Below are positions 49,562 through 60,207 of a stretch of 64,000 bases of DNA, in pieces. Below the pieces are notes generated by a model. It was given only the letters and a program-made list of their open reading frames with translations, was not told the origin of the DNA and ran no database searches. Location of the stretch: positions 355,464,010 through 355,528,009 of the forward strand of contig CM042694.1 in assembly GCA_023614405.1 (NCBI GenBank), read 5' to 3'. Every line of letters begins with the position of its first letter. Within the stretch, counting starts at the first letter, position 1. The stretch comes from Avena insularis (taxonomy: Eukaryota; Streptophyta; Magnoliopsida; Poales; Poaceae). Made by a program: the position numbers and the translations under genes.

Positions 49562-52500
49562 GGAACCCGTGACAATCAAGAACGGTCGTCTCTTCCACAT
49601 GAACGCAGAAGAAGCCCAAGAAGCGCCAGATGTAGTGCTGGGTATGTTTTCTGTCAACTCAGTTTTAGCAAGAGTATTGTTTGATTCTGGAGCATCACAT
49701 TCATTTGTCACCGAAGAATTTGTATGCACTAGTAAGATTCGCCCAACCAACTTGAAGCATGTCATGATAGTTCAAATCCCCGGCTCAACTACCAAAGCTA
49801 GAAAAATTTGCAAAGCTGTACCTATCAGAATACATGGGATAGATTTTTATGCCAACCTAATTGTACTTGGAACCAAAGGATTGGAAGTAGTACTAGGCAT
49901 GGACTGGATGTCAAGGCATCAAGGACTGATAGATTGTGCTAAGAAAGCCATCACCATGACCGGTAGTTCTGGAGTAACAGTAGAACATATCTCTGAAACC
50001 TTGCCCCGTCAATTCAAGTGCAACAAGAGTGTAGCCCTGCCTACCATTGACCAAGTCAGAGTAGTCTGTGAATACCCCGACGTATTCCCAAATGAATTGC
50101 CAGGTATGCCCCCGGATAGGGATATTGAGTTCATTATCGAACTAATCCCCGGAACCGGACCTATAGCCCAGAGACCTTATACCATGAACCCTCGAGTTAG
50201 TGGAACTGAAGAAGCAGTTGGATGCCATGTTAGCAGGCTTGATTCAATAGCGCATCGCCTTGGAGATCACCAGTGTTATTCGTCGACAAGAAAGATGGAG
50301 CAACAACCGTGCGTGCATAGATTACCAAAATTGAATGATGTCACCATCAAGAACAAGTACCCTTGCCAAAGATAGAGGATCTATTTGATCGGTTATTTGG
50401 AGCTCAGTATTCTCAAAGATTGATCTTAGGACTGGTTATCACCAACTTAAGATTCGTAACGGATATTCAAGACCGCCTTTACTACTCGCTATGGTTTATA
50501 CGAGTATACGGTTATGTCTTTTGGATTAACCAATGCCCCTGCTTATTTCATGAATCTCATGAATAAGATCTTTATGAATTTCCTAGATAAGTTTGCAGTT
50601 GTGTTTATCGACGACATCCTTATCTACTCCAAGTCCGAAGAAGAGCATGAGCAACATCTGAGAATCATCCTAGGAACCCTAAGAGAGCATCAGTTATATG
50701 CCAAGTTCAGCAAGTGTGAGTTTTGGCTGAAAGAAGTAGGATTCCTAGGTCATGTTGTGTCTGCCGGAGGAGTCTCTGTTGATCCCAGCAAGATCAAAGA
50801 TGTCGAAGAATGGGAAGCCCCAACCAATCAAACCAAGTTCGTTCATTTCTCGAATTAGCGGGATATTACCGCAAATTCGTAGAAGGATTCTCGAGCATAG
50901 CCCGACCAATGACCCAATTGTTGAAGAAGGACAAGAAGTTTGAATGGACGGACAAGTGTGAAGCCAGTTTCCGGGAGCTGAAGAAGAGATTGATATCAGC
51001 CCCAATTTTGATCATGCCAGACATCAAGAAGCCGTTTGATGTGTATTGTGATGCATCAAAGATTGGCCTAGGATGTGTATTGATGCAAGAAGGCAAAGTC
51101 ATCACAGACTGTCATGACAACTGAAGCAGCATGATCAGAACTATCCGACCCATGATCTTGAGCTAGCAGTCGTGGTTCTGGCGTTGAAGACATGGCGTCA
51201 CTATTTGATGGGTAATCGCTATGAGATTTACTCAGATCATAAAAGCTTGAAGTATATCTTCACCCAGAAGGAGCTAAATATGAGGCAAAGAAGATGGATA
51301 GAGTTAATCAAGGATTATGACCTTGACATTCACTATCACCCCGGCAAAGCCAATGTGGTAGCGGATGCTCTTAGCAGATTGCCGTGTAGGCTTAACACCA
51401 TGATCAAAGAGAAGCAACCAAGTTTGTATGAGGAGCTGGAGCAGTTCAGGACTGAAGTAGTTAGCAAAGGATTCCTAGCTAGCATTGAACTTCAACCCAC
51501 TTTGTTTAGCCAGATCAAGGAAGCCGTAAGGAAATGAGAGTATCAACGGGATCAAACGTCAGATTGGTATAGGCAAAGTATTCACCAAGACAAAGAAGGA
51601 GTACTGTGGTACAAAGGACGATCTGTTCCAGCAGATTCAGAACTGAAAGAAGTTATCATGAAGGAAGCTCATGATACCCTTTATTCTATCCACCCCGGAG
51701 GAACAAAGATGTATCAAGATTTGAAGGAGAAATTTTGGTGGCACAAGATGAAGCGAGAGATCGGAAGCTACATCGCCAAGTGTGACATTTGTCAAAGAGT
51801 CAAAGCAGAGCATTAGAGACCTGCAGGATTGTTGCAACCATTGCAGATTCCGGAATGGAAATGGGATTCCGCCGATAGACTTTATCACAAGTTTACCTAC
51901 TTCTAGTAGGGAAATGACTCAACTGGGTCATAGTTGATAGACTATCTAAGGTAGCCCACTTCATACCACAAGACAACCTACCAAAGTGCAAAACTAGCGG
52001 AGCTGTACATTGCTAGAATTGTTAGTCTGCATGGAACCCCCAAGACCATTGTATCAGATCGAGGAACCCAGTTTACTTCAAGATTTTGGCAGAAAGTCCA
52101 GGAAGGTTTAGGAACCAAGTTAAATTTCAGTACCGCCTATCACCCGCAAACAGATGGACAGACTGAGAGAGTCAACCAGATCCTTGAGGATATGCTTAGA
52201 GCCTGTGTGTTGGAATACAGATCAAAATGGGAAGACTGCCTACCATTCGCAGAGTTCTCATATAACAACAGTTATCAGGCTAGTTTGCAGATGGCACCAT
52301 TTGAATTCCTATACGGAAGAAAATGTCGCACTTCTTAAATTGGTTGCAAGTAGGAGAGAGTCAAATCTTTGGACCCGACATTCTCCAAGCCAAGAGAAAG
52401 TTCACAAAGTCCGTGAGCACCTCAAGACCGCCCAATCCATGTAAGAGCTATCGACAAGAGAAGGAGAGACCTGACTTTCAATGTCGGAGATTTCGTATAT

Positions 52501-52914
52501 CTCAAGGTTTCACCCTTGAAGGGAACTCAACGCTTTAGTCTGAAGGGAAAGTTAGCCCCCAGATATATCGGACCTTTCAAGATTCTGAACCGTCGAGGAG
52601 AAGTATCATATCAGCTGGAATTGCTCAAGAGATGTCACCATCCACAATGTGTTCCATATCTCACATTCGCAAATTCCTACAAGTGCCGGAGAAGATCAAG
52701 TTTTCAAGAACATCGATCACAGAGTCATGGAAATCAACAACGACCTGACCTATCGTGAAGTGCCCATCCGTATCTTAGAAGAGGCCTACAGGACCACGAG
52801 GACCAGGAGTATCAAGTTTCTCAAGATTCAGTGGAGCAACCATACCGAGGAGGAAGCCACTTGGGAACGCCAAGATTACATTAGGACGAGTTCCCAGATC
52901 TTTTTAGTTCCTAG
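49512..52914 (+). pseudogene. pol: Element C pol, domain 2 (frame-broken)
   Basis: The protease frame 49512-50190 is intact, with VLFDSGASHSFV (catalytic DSG) and VVLGMDWM. RT is in pieces: the stretch at 50220-50420 is badly damaged, then [30 protein letters not shown] and [10 protein letters not shown] at 50514-50858. RNase H: 50810-51124 (VYCDASKIGLG) and 51172-51537 ([20 protein letters not shown]). Integrase zinc domain near 51690-51810, TAG at 51814-51816 identical to domain 1, core near 51950-52330 with VSDRGTQF and DGQTERVNQ, then frame breaks near 52330-52450. Chromodomain with IQWSNHTEEEATWER near 52825-52870; a missing base just after it shifts the last residues. Family end codon TAG at 52912-52914. 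Confidence 0.85.
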
Positions 52915-52948
52915 TTTTCTTTGTAAATCTCGGGATGAGATTTTGTTT

Positions 52949-52960
52949 AAGGGGGGAAGG
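52949..52960 (+). other. Element C polypurine tract, domain 2
   Basis: AAGGGGGGAAGG followed by TT and the start of LTR 3. Confidence 0.8.
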
Positions 52961-52962
52961 TT

Positions 52963-55900
52963 TGTAATATCCCAAAACTTCAATCCAAGTTTATCAAAGA
53001 TCCAATATCCAAAAATAGGGTTAACAAAAACTTTTCCATTTTTAAAAGGAAAGCATTCATATTATGTGCATTTAAATAGGAGTTGTTTGAATTGCCATGA
53101 TTAAGTGATCCAATGCTTGTAAAATGTTTCTTAGGTGATTTAAACATCATCTACATCATTCCCAAACTTTTTCTAAAGAAAATCAAATCAAAAAGATTTA
53201 AAATGGAGAAATGGTCATTTTGCCAAAATTAACTCCCATGTCTACTTTGGCTATTCCTAGTACTCAAAAATTAACAGAAACAATTCTTGATCTTTGCACC
53301 CCTAGCTAGTACACATAATGAGGTACCAAGGCCCACCTTGTGATCTTCTAAAAACCTTCTGTAACTATTTTAAATAACAGTTCAAAATTGAATCTTTATC
53401 ATATGGGAAGATCCCACTTTTTCAAAAACCACTCAAACAAGCTCAACTTTCAAAACCCAAGCATCTGCAGACTCACCAGCACCAACTTAGCACACCCACC
53501 AAAATCTTTTCAAAATTCAAAACTTGAGTTCTTTGCGGCCATTTCATCGAGCAATTGGCGTATACAAATCAAACAAAAACCAAACACTATTATGAGCAGT
53601 GATTGAAGCCTAACTTGTTCCTCTCTAGCTCACAACCATCTCAGAGATCAGCTAGCAAGTTAAACCAAGCACTAGACTCATCAGAAGCTGGGCAATGACA
53701 TCAATGGTGAACAATGAAACTCACCATGCCACCCAGTGGAGACAAAGAAGCTAGGAGGAGATTTAGCCGTGCCAATCTTGTCTAGGAGGCACCACCGTCC
53801 ACCGCCACTCCACATCCAGCGCCCAACCTTGCCAACCTCGACCACACGCACGGATCGCGCCCAGCCCGCCAGAACCATGCCGAGCATGCGCTAGAGCGCC
53901 ACCCTCGACCGACGCCCACGACCGCCGCGCGCCCTTCGCTTGCATACATGATCGCCACCGACCAGAGACCGCCGGACATCCCGTTAACGCCCCATGACGC
54001 ACTGACCACCACTGTCGTCGAAGACGCCGCCTACAGCAGAGCATCGCGTGTTCCAGACCAAACCGCACCGCCCCACGTCTCGCCACCGTGTCGTTGAGCA
54101 TCGCCAGGGAGCACCGCACCGGCCCCTACCATCGCCCATGCCGATAGCCGTCTGTACCATCGACCATGACGAGCTCACCGTGCGCCCCGTCGGTCCCCTC
54201 TCGCCACTATAAATAGAGGCCACCCCCAGCCGATTTGAGCACACCATCTCACTCACCACCTCTCACACTCACTCCCTACCGCCAGCCGCCGAGCACCAGG
54301 CCCGGAATTGCGTCCGAGCCGCCGCCTCGGGAGGAGAAGGGCGCCCGTTGATCCAGCCGCCAGAGAAGCTGCCGGTACCAGGAGGTTCGCCGTCGTTGAC
54401 TTCGTCGTTCGCCCGCCTCGCCGACCCTCGCCTGAACCCCGGTGAGCCCCCAACGACCCCCACTGGCCGCGCTAGGGTTCTGTCTTGCCGGCGTTGCCCA
54501 ACGTCGACGATGACCCTCAGCCGTCGGATTAGAACCAGATCGCATGGCCACCGTTCGCCCATACCGCTTTGCACCCCCTGTGCCACTCACAGGTGGGGTC
54601 CTCGCTTAAGTCAGCCCTTGACGCCACATGAGCGATGCAGGCTGCCCATTTATTTTTCCTGTTGGAAATTCAAATTAGGATTTTTCTTTTAGTTAGAATA
54701 TAGTTTCGTCACGTGTTTCAAAATCAATTCTGTCAGTTTGACAAATCCAAATTGCATGAAACTAATTTTGTCTGAAAGGTATTGAAATGCTCTATCCAAG
54801 CCCGTTGGATTTAATTCAATTAGATTTATAGATCTCTCCTAATAAAAATGAGAAGACAGAAGCTTTTACAACTTGCAACATTTTTATAAAATCAACCAAG
54901 TCAGCTTTTGAGTTGATTCCAACTCTCAAAAATCACATTTCATCATATCTATCCAAATATGTAATAATATTAAGGTTTACATGCAGTGACTTTGGACTAG
55001 TACCAAAATAATACTATATAGGCATTTCTAGTCACTTTAAATCATTAAATAATAAACTTAAACTAAAGTAATATTGATCCAACCTTTAAATCTCATTCCC
55101 ACCTGTGGAATATGTGGTGAGGACATGTTTCCACATGATCTCATATTTTGGTGGTGAATATTAAATTTTAGTTAACATTTCAATGAGTAGAAATTACTTT
55201 TCTAAAATAAAAAGATTAAAACTATTGAATTAAAACTTGTAATGTTTGTGATGATAATAGATCATCAATTGTGTGCTTTAGAATGCTACTTAGCCTAGTT
55301 AAGTATGGTTTGGTTATTGTGCACTCCCTATGTATTTCTAGACGATAGCACCGACCAAACTCTCGAGGAGGAGGAGTTCTACCAGGAAGAAGAAGAAGAA
55401 GACAACTTCAACCACTGCACCAACCAAGGCAAGCCACTATTAGCAGGGCAAGCTAACCCTTGCAAACTTACTTTAGCAAGCTAGCATAAACTAGATGGTT
55501 TAGCAAGGATGCCTTAAGCATGCTTTAATCACACCCCTTTTCACTATTAATGCCCCAAGTCTCATGGACAAGTTTTACCCCACCTTAGGTTATACAAAGT
55601 TCTCTACTTAAAATTGAAGGTAGCATAAAAAGTATAAAACTTGACCTACTTAGAAACCTTTAGATATCATTCTATGGCATGAGATTGATCCCATCTTTCC
55701 ACCTTAGTGAACACTCTTAACTTAGTAGTTTAGAGTAGATCCAAAAACTTGAGTCACTTTAGATGGGAATACTTGGTGAAAATGAGTTATGAAAACCTTG
55801 GAATGATGAGTCATTCTATTGAGATGTTTTGACATGTGTTACGAAACACAATTGGTTTATGATGTGGAAAATGATAAGGCATGAGCCTTAACCCCTTTTA

Positions 55901-56884
55901 TAAAACTGATCGTTGGATTCGGATGCGATACCATTCCAAATTTTACCGTACAACCACATTACCTGAATTGGGCAAGGCTTAGCTGGAAATTTATATGCAT
56001 TAGTATTAGTTCCCTCACAGGAGAGGTTTGAGCTGAGGCTACCTCTTAATGTTGTCCACCTATGTAGTGCCCAAGATGACTGATGGTCATGGTTGGGAGG
56101 CCATGCTCATAGATGAGGTGCTTATACTAGGGTGTGTAAAGGGAAGGTTATGTTTGATTATCTGCATACTAAGTATGATGATTCAGGGTTATCCCTGACA
56201 GATGTATCGAATCTTGTGGTGAAAGTGTACCACCTCTGCAGAGTGTCAAACTATTCGAATAGCCACGTCCGCGGTTATGGACAGTTGGAATGGCCATACT
56301 GTTTTTGTTGTTAGATGTTTTCCAAATAACTTGAAATGAATGATGATCTTTGACTTGACCACAACAGGGTTGTGTTGATGATAATAGCTTCCCAACTTAA
56401 GTGACTCTGGAATTTTATTTTATCTTTCTCCGCTTCTGAACTTAGCTTAGGCTTCAAACTTAACTTGATAGTTAACTTAGATTCAGTATTTTAATTTAGG
56501 ATATTACTACTTGTTAGTAGTAGTTTGCGAGTACTTAAAGAGTACTCATGGCTTTTGTCCCTGGCTATTATCATGGCCAGACTATGAAGGATATTATCAG
56601 GATGATGGTCAGTAGGACGGATATGATAACTAGGACTATCTACCTTCGTCAGCATTGCCTGTGCCCCTGAAGATGGACCCCACTGCTATGCTATCTTTTA
56701 TTTCCGCTGCTTGTTGTATTAAGACCTGGATCATGAGATCCATATTTGTGTAAGACCTTATGTATGGTTTGTAATGGATGATGTACTATGATATCCAATC
56801 CGTTATGTCTCGCAAAAATGGTAATCCTGGGATTGCGAGGTATGGCATAACGGGCACCTGGGATTAAAAATCCGGGTGCTGACA
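52963..56884 (+). repeat. Element C LTR 3 (3922 bp)
   Basis: TGTAATATCC to GTGCTGACA. It has many private differences in its 3' half (ATGTTTCC, CCTAGTTAAG, five instead of six GAA, one copy fewer of a 14-bp AGCAAGCTATGGTT repeat near 55482, GAGTTATGA, GATCGTTGG). It is thus the older-diverged partner of LTR 1. Confidence 0.93.
54208..54215 (+). promoter_or_regulatory. TATA box of element C LTR 3
   Basis: TATAAATA in the context CACTATAAATAGAGGCC, as in the other two LTRs. It points outward toward the remainder of element B's integrase. Confidence 0.7.
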
Positions 56885-57790
56885 TACACCTTGGTCCGAC
56901 ATTAGCATGGATTTCGTGTTAGGATTGCCTAGATCTAAGCATGGTCATGATTCTATATTTGTTGTTGTGGATCTTTTTCCAAAATGGCACACTTCATACC
57001 GTGCCATAAGACCGACGATGCTTCACATGTTGCACTGTTTTTCAGGGAAATCGTCCGTCTTCACGGTGTGCCAGGGACAATCGTCTCCGACCGTGACGTC
57101 AAATTCATGAGCTACTTGTGGAAGACCCTCATGGGCAAGATCGGCGTCAAGCTCCTCTTTCCATCCGCATCACATCCTCAAACTGATGGCCAAACCGAAG
57201 TTGTCAACTGAAGCCTCAGAACTCTCCTTCGTGTGTTGATCAAGAAAAACCTGAAGGATTGGGAGGAATGCATTCCACACGTCGAGTTCGCCTACAATCG
57301 AGCCAAGCACTCAACAACCAAGATGAGTCCATTCATGATCGTCTATGGTTTCGAGCCCCTCACCGCGCTCGACATCCTACCACTACCTCTCCATGAGCGC
57401 ACAAACATGGACGTCGAGAAGCGCGCACAAGCTATGAAGAAGCTTCACGAAGAAACAAGAGAAACTATCGAACAACAAGTCCTTCGCCAAGCTTCAAGGT
57501 TAAACAAGGACAAGAAGGAGATGATATTTGAAGAAGGTGACCTTGTGTGGATACACCTAAGCAAGGACCGCTTCCCCAAGGAACGTGACTCCAAGCTCAA
57601 GCCAAGAGGAGATGGTCCCTTCAAGGTCCTCAAACGAATCAACAACAACGCCTACATCATCGACATTCCGACCTCCAAGTACCTTGCAAGCAATACATTC
57701 AATGTCAAGGATCTCTCACCCTACCATGGAGATGTTCAAGATGATATCCATGAAGAGTCGAGGACGACTCTTTCCCAAGGGGGGAGCTGA
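56885..57790 (+). pseudogene. pol: Element B pol, downstream part: integrase core and C-terminus
   Basis: Continues the integrase cut at 33696. The first catalytic Asp is in SMDFVLGLP near 56907, the second in VSDRDVKF near 57090, and the Glu in DGQTEVVN near 57200. A base is missing near 56973 in the DxFSKMAHF motif, shifting the frame, and a TGA at 57209-57211 replaces an Arg codon (CGA to TGA). After it comes the integrase C-terminal domain ([29 protein letters not shown]), ending QGGS. The final TGA at 57788-57790 is the first three bases of the LTR. In a neighbouring frame a further coding-like tail with GPMTRARAKLLQ runs into the LTR to about 57975, so the ancestral protein probably continued there. 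Confidence 0.88.
57777..57787 (+). other. Element B polypurine tract
   Basis: AAGGGGGGAGC directly before the downstream LTR. It lies inside the pol reading frame. Confidence 0.8.
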
Positions 57791-58769
57791 TGCAGCCCGT
57801 CCTACGGACGCTTCTACATCTACACCAAGTCCCCCAAGTGGACCCATGACTCGTGCTCGAGCCAAACTCCTCCAAGCTAAGGTGAACTCGCTCCTCTCTT
57901 CGTGCCAATTTGATACCTCTTTGGATGGCGTGCTACTTCATACCACTACTTTGTGCATCATTAGGTACGAGCCCCGTCGACCCACACGAGCCCCGGTTGC
58001 ACCTTAGCTGGCTACCGAGCCGGAGTGTCACTTTGAATCCAGCCGGAGTGTCCGCGCAACCGAGTGTCCGTCGACTCCGAGTGTCCGGCCCGAGCCCGAA
58101 CCTGGCGTGGACATTCAGAAGGTCAAATCGGACACTCCCCGGACACCACCCGGAGTGTCCGGTCACCCCGGACTGTCCGGCCGTGCCGACCTGGACTGTC
58201 CAGCCCAAGCGATGGGCCTACGAGCCTAGCTGGGCCATATGGCCCATGTACCCCTCTACTTCGCCCAGAACTCTACTTTAATGCCTGGATTACCCCTGGA
58301 CTTGTGGCTGGCATATATATAGACCCCCACCTCCATTGTAAACCCTAGGCTTGATATTGGAATTAGTGGAAATCCCTTTGTGGATCAATCTAATTCTTGC
58401 CTCATGCTCCTTGACTAAGGAGCACCAATATCCCCAAACCTCGTTGGAGTTTGCATCGTGCCTTCGCATTGTACAAGGCCTAGGCATCGGTGTCCCTTTG
58501 CCTAGACGTTAAGATCTCACCGAGTCTCCCATCTCACCGTACCGGTTCGAGAGAGAGTCCTCGCCCGACGCCGATCCTAGGGATTGCGCCGGACCGGTCA
58601 CCGCCGGCGTGAGCTATTGGTGTTTATCGTGGTTTTGCGTGTGTGTGTTCATCGTGTTCTTCGTGCGTGTGTTCATCGTGTTCATCCTTCCCTCCTTCCC
58701 CCGCACTCCACCCTCGATTTGAAAGGGAATCGTGAAAGATCGGGCCACCCTAGAGGTTTTCCCTCAACA
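57788..58769 (+). repeat. Element B downstream LTR (982 bp)
   Basis: Matches 26997-27984. It keeps the palindrome cluster (58019-58203, more decayed than in the upstream LTR) and the TATATATA box at 58314-58321. Its TGATG start overlaps the pol stop codon. Confidence 0.93.
58019..58203 (+). repeat. CCGGAGTGTCCGG palindrome cluster in element B downstream LTR
   Basis: A full CCGGAGTGTCCGG near 58150 and CCGGACTGTCCGG near 58168, with several shortened or altered copies (CGGAGTGTCA, CCGAGTGTCCG). The counterpart in the upstream LTR has more intact copies. Confidence 0.7.
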
Positions 58770-60207
58770 GTGTTACTAGCTGAGCTTTGGCAGGGCGCAC
58801 TACCGGTGCTAGTAGCAACATGGAGACCTGCACAACACAACCACAGAACTTTGTCCCCAACTTGCGATGAGGTTGTCAATCTCACCGTGTTTTGCAGAAA
58901 ACAAAGGATTAAACGTATCGAAAGTAAAGAAGTAAAAGTTTGTAGAAAGTAAACGCAAAGCAGTAAACAGTTGTAGATTGTATGTAAAGAAAAAGGACCG
59001 GGATCCATAGTTCACTAGAGGTGTCTCTCCTTAGATAGATAACATGCTGGGTGAACAAATTACAGCGGGGCAATTGATAAACACCGAGAAAGCAATACAT
59101 GCATATACTAATCATCTTGACTTTGAGACTTGATTGGGCATTACAACATAATACATAGACCGCCATCCAACTGCATCTATGACTAATAATCCACCTTCAG
59201 GTTATCATCCGAACCCCCTCCAGTATTAAGTTGCAAGCAACAGATTATTGCTTTACAAACTGCGTGTAAAGTAAACAATACGATTGTTCTATGAACAAAG
59301 GATTGTTGTTTTCTCCCTAGTAGCAACAACACATCTAGTACCTTAGAGATTTCTGTCACTTCCCCAGAGTACCAGAGGCATGAACCCACTATCGAGCATA
59401 AATACTAACTCTTGGAGTTGCTAGCATCTACTTGGCCAAGATAGCTACTAACAACGGAAAGCATGCAACATCACAAATAACAAAGACATGATAGAATCAA
59501 TAGTCAATCTAAAATAGCATCTCAATATCCATCGGATCCCTGCAAACACAACATGTATGAATTACAAATAGATGATCTTGATCATGAACGGAGCTCACAA
59601 GATCTAAACATGAAAGCACAAAGGAGGAGAACCAGCCATCTAGCTACTACATGGATCCGTAGTCCAAGGATGAACTACTCACGCATCACACCGGAGGCTT
59701 GCAGGGTGATGAAGAAGGCCTCTGTGGTGAATTCCCTCTCCGAGGTGCGGAAGAGCCAGATCCTCCCGATCTAGGGATGGAGATGACGGCAGCTACAGAC
59801 TCTTTCGTGGATTTTTGATCGGGCACTTAGGGTTTTCGTCCCGAGGGCATCTTATAGTCGGATGGGGAGGCCGAGGGGGTGCCGGGAGTGGCCACACCAC
59901 CTGGCCGGGCGGGCCAGCCCGGCCATGGTGGTGTGGTGGCTCCCTGGCCCTTCTCCGTCTCGTATTCTGGCACTTGATCACTTTCGGAAAAATAGGCACT
60001 TTGGCTTTTGTCCCATCTAATTCCGAGAATATTCATTTTCTAACTTTCCTGGAACCAAAAACAGCAGAAAAGCAGGCGGTGGCTCTTGTTAATAGGTTAG
60101 TCCAATAAATCATATGAAAAGTACTCCAAAGTTGGAACAAAACACAAGAAAGTGGATAAAACCAAGCATGGAACATCAAAAATTATAGATACATTTGCAA
60201 TGTATCA
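58770..60207 (-). repeat. Element A upstream LTR, piece 2
   Basis: Resumes with the second GTGTT of element B's target duplication and matches 21502-22966 to the TGTATCA end. It carries the TATA-like word at 59848-59857 (minus strand CTATAAGATG). No gene lies in it. Confidence 0.93.

Larger units (their letters stand above)
33697..56884 (+). mobile_element. Element C: tandem three-LTR chromovirus (LTR-I-LTR-I-LTR), inside element B
   Basis: The 23.2-kb composite has three LTRs (33697-37592, 43286-47199, 52963-56884) and two internal domains (37593-43285 and 47200-52962). Each internal domain has its own tRNA-Met primer site, extra open region, gag, pol and polypurine tract. Only the outer ends carry the TACAC target duplication. 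The pol ends in a chromodomain, which with the RT style ([13 protein letters not shown]) points to a Tekay/Del-like chromovirus. Variant sharing among the LTRs shows the middle one to be a recombinant. Both pol copies are frame-broken and share a TAG in integrase. Confidence 0.92.
26997..58769 (+). mobile_element. Element B: chromovirus-like Ty3 LTR retrotransposon inside element A
   Basis: Bounded by TGATGCAGCC and CCTCAACA with GTGTT target duplications. It has two LTRs (988 and 982 bp), a tRNA-Met primer site, gag, pol in the order protease-RT-RNase H-integrase, and a polypurine tract. Element C splits its integrase, so B's own DNA is 26997-33696 plus 56890-58769 (56885-56889 being C's target duplication). 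The protease style (IIDGGS, LLGRPW) and the integrase tail resemble the CRM/Reina side of plant chromoviruses; I see no chromodomain. Three in-frame stops, a one-base loss in integrase and the insertion make this copy defective. Confidence 0.92.
21340..60207 (-). mobile_element. Element A: non-autonomous Athila/Tat-like Ty3 LTR retrotransposon, host of the nest
   Basis: The element is bounded by TGATGG on the left and TATCA on the right with a GTGTT target duplication. It reads on the minus strand: primer site and gag-protease relic lie at the right, polypurine tract and downstream LTR at the left. Its own sequence is 21340-26996 plus 58775-60207 (58770-58774 being the target duplication made by element B); the rest is element B inserted in its upstream LTR. 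The internal domain is only about 3.9 kb and has no reverse transcriptase, RNase H or integrase, so movement would have needed enzymes from a relative. A primer site complementary to tRNA-Asp and the gag signature place it on the Athila/Tat side of plant Ty3 elements. That placement rests on motifs, not an alignment. Confidence 0.9.
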
